The notes under the pieces: generated by a model
Database searches by the model: none
The model's input: the letters and a program-made list of their open reading frames with translations, nothing else
Told to the model about the DNA's origin: nothing
NCBI GenBank assembly: GCA_963969395.1
Contig: OZ017804.1
Span: 7,254,001-7,318,000, forward strand
DNA from: Pseudoscleropodium purum
Lineage: Eukaryota > Streptophyta > Bryopsida > Hypnales > Brachytheciaceae
Length of the DNA stretch: 64,000 bases
Reading direction: 5' to 3'
Part shown: one piece after another, positions 63,808 to 64,000 of the stretch
How the letters are laid out: each line of letters begins with the position of its first letter
Position numbering within the stretch: position 1 is the stretch's first letter
Position numbers and translations under genes: made by a program

Positions 63808-64000
63808 TACTCCCTCCATCCTAAAATGATCAATTGTTCATAATTCCAAAACTAAATGTTTACAAATGGTTGTCCACAAATTCAAAAATAGTTATACAAA
63901 GACACAATTCATAAAATAGTTAGTTTCACTTATATAAGCTATTTACAATAACTTGCACACAAGCTACTCATAAGGAATCTTATTCTATCTTCATGAATTC
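63808..64000 (+). mobile_element. Left end of a Stowaway-like MITE, cut by the window edge
   Basis: TACTCCCTCCATCCTAAAAT at 63808 matches the Stowaway-type start seen at 32396, followed by a similar TGATC..TTGTTCATAA context. The right end, if any, is outside the window or unrecognisable. Confidence 0.5.

Overview
The window is nuclear DNA of a land plant. It holds plant-type genes split by short GT-AG introns, including a fumarase with a mitochondrial presequence, a calponin-homology kinesin-14, an STP-type hexose/H+ symporter, a plastid phosphoserine phosphatase and a plant matrix metalloproteinase. These sit in very AT-rich, transposon-strewn intergenic DNA. A fragment of plastid 23S rRNA lies in a nuclear context. 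The modest introns and the intron inside the metalloproteinase gene (flowering-plant homologues are generally intronless) suggest a non-flowering plant, but the species cannot be fixed from this sequence.

Layout: 1-9.4 kb is gene-poor and AT-rich, with a 0.72-kb terminal-inverted-repeat (TIR) element, tandem repeats and a perfect hairpin. 10.0-15.9 kb (minus) is a complete 17-exon fumarase, 491 aa. The 15.9-18.6 kb spacer between it and the kinesin holds a degenerate ~100-bp tandem array interrupted by a ~400-bp plastid 23S rRNA insertion. 18.6-31.5 kb (plus) is a 21-exon CH-domain kinesin-14, about 1411 aa. Its intron at 26.2-26.8 kb has the signals of a U12-type AT-AC intron, and its last exon lies between two ~255-bp inverted repeats. 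34.9-37.2 kb (minus) is a 3-exon sugar transporter, 502 aa, with a 4 x 74-bp tandem repeat just upstream. 37.6-45.9 kb is gene-poor, with a helicase remnant and two related MITE-like elements. 46.0-49.2 kb (plus) is a 7-exon phosphoserine phosphatase, 300 aa. 51.3-52.9 kb is a decayed metalloproteinase copy, and 56.3-58.1 kb (plus) is its intact 2-exon paralogue, 393 aa. 58.1-64 kb is AT-rich, with a second copy of the 0.72-kb TIR element and the edge of a Stowaway-like MITE.

The genes are ordinary plant housekeeping and cell-wall or cytoskeletal genes and do not form a cluster with a shared pathway. What deserves attention is structural: the AT-AC intron in the kinesin motor domain, the plastid insertion close to the kinesin start, a MITE family that has seeded introns of both fumarase and kinesin, the inverted repeat around the terminal kinesin exon, and the intact/decayed metalloproteinase pair with a shared duplicated upstream segment. 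Exon boundaries were worked out by hand from splice signals, reading-frame continuity and family conservation; no alignment or transcript data were available.
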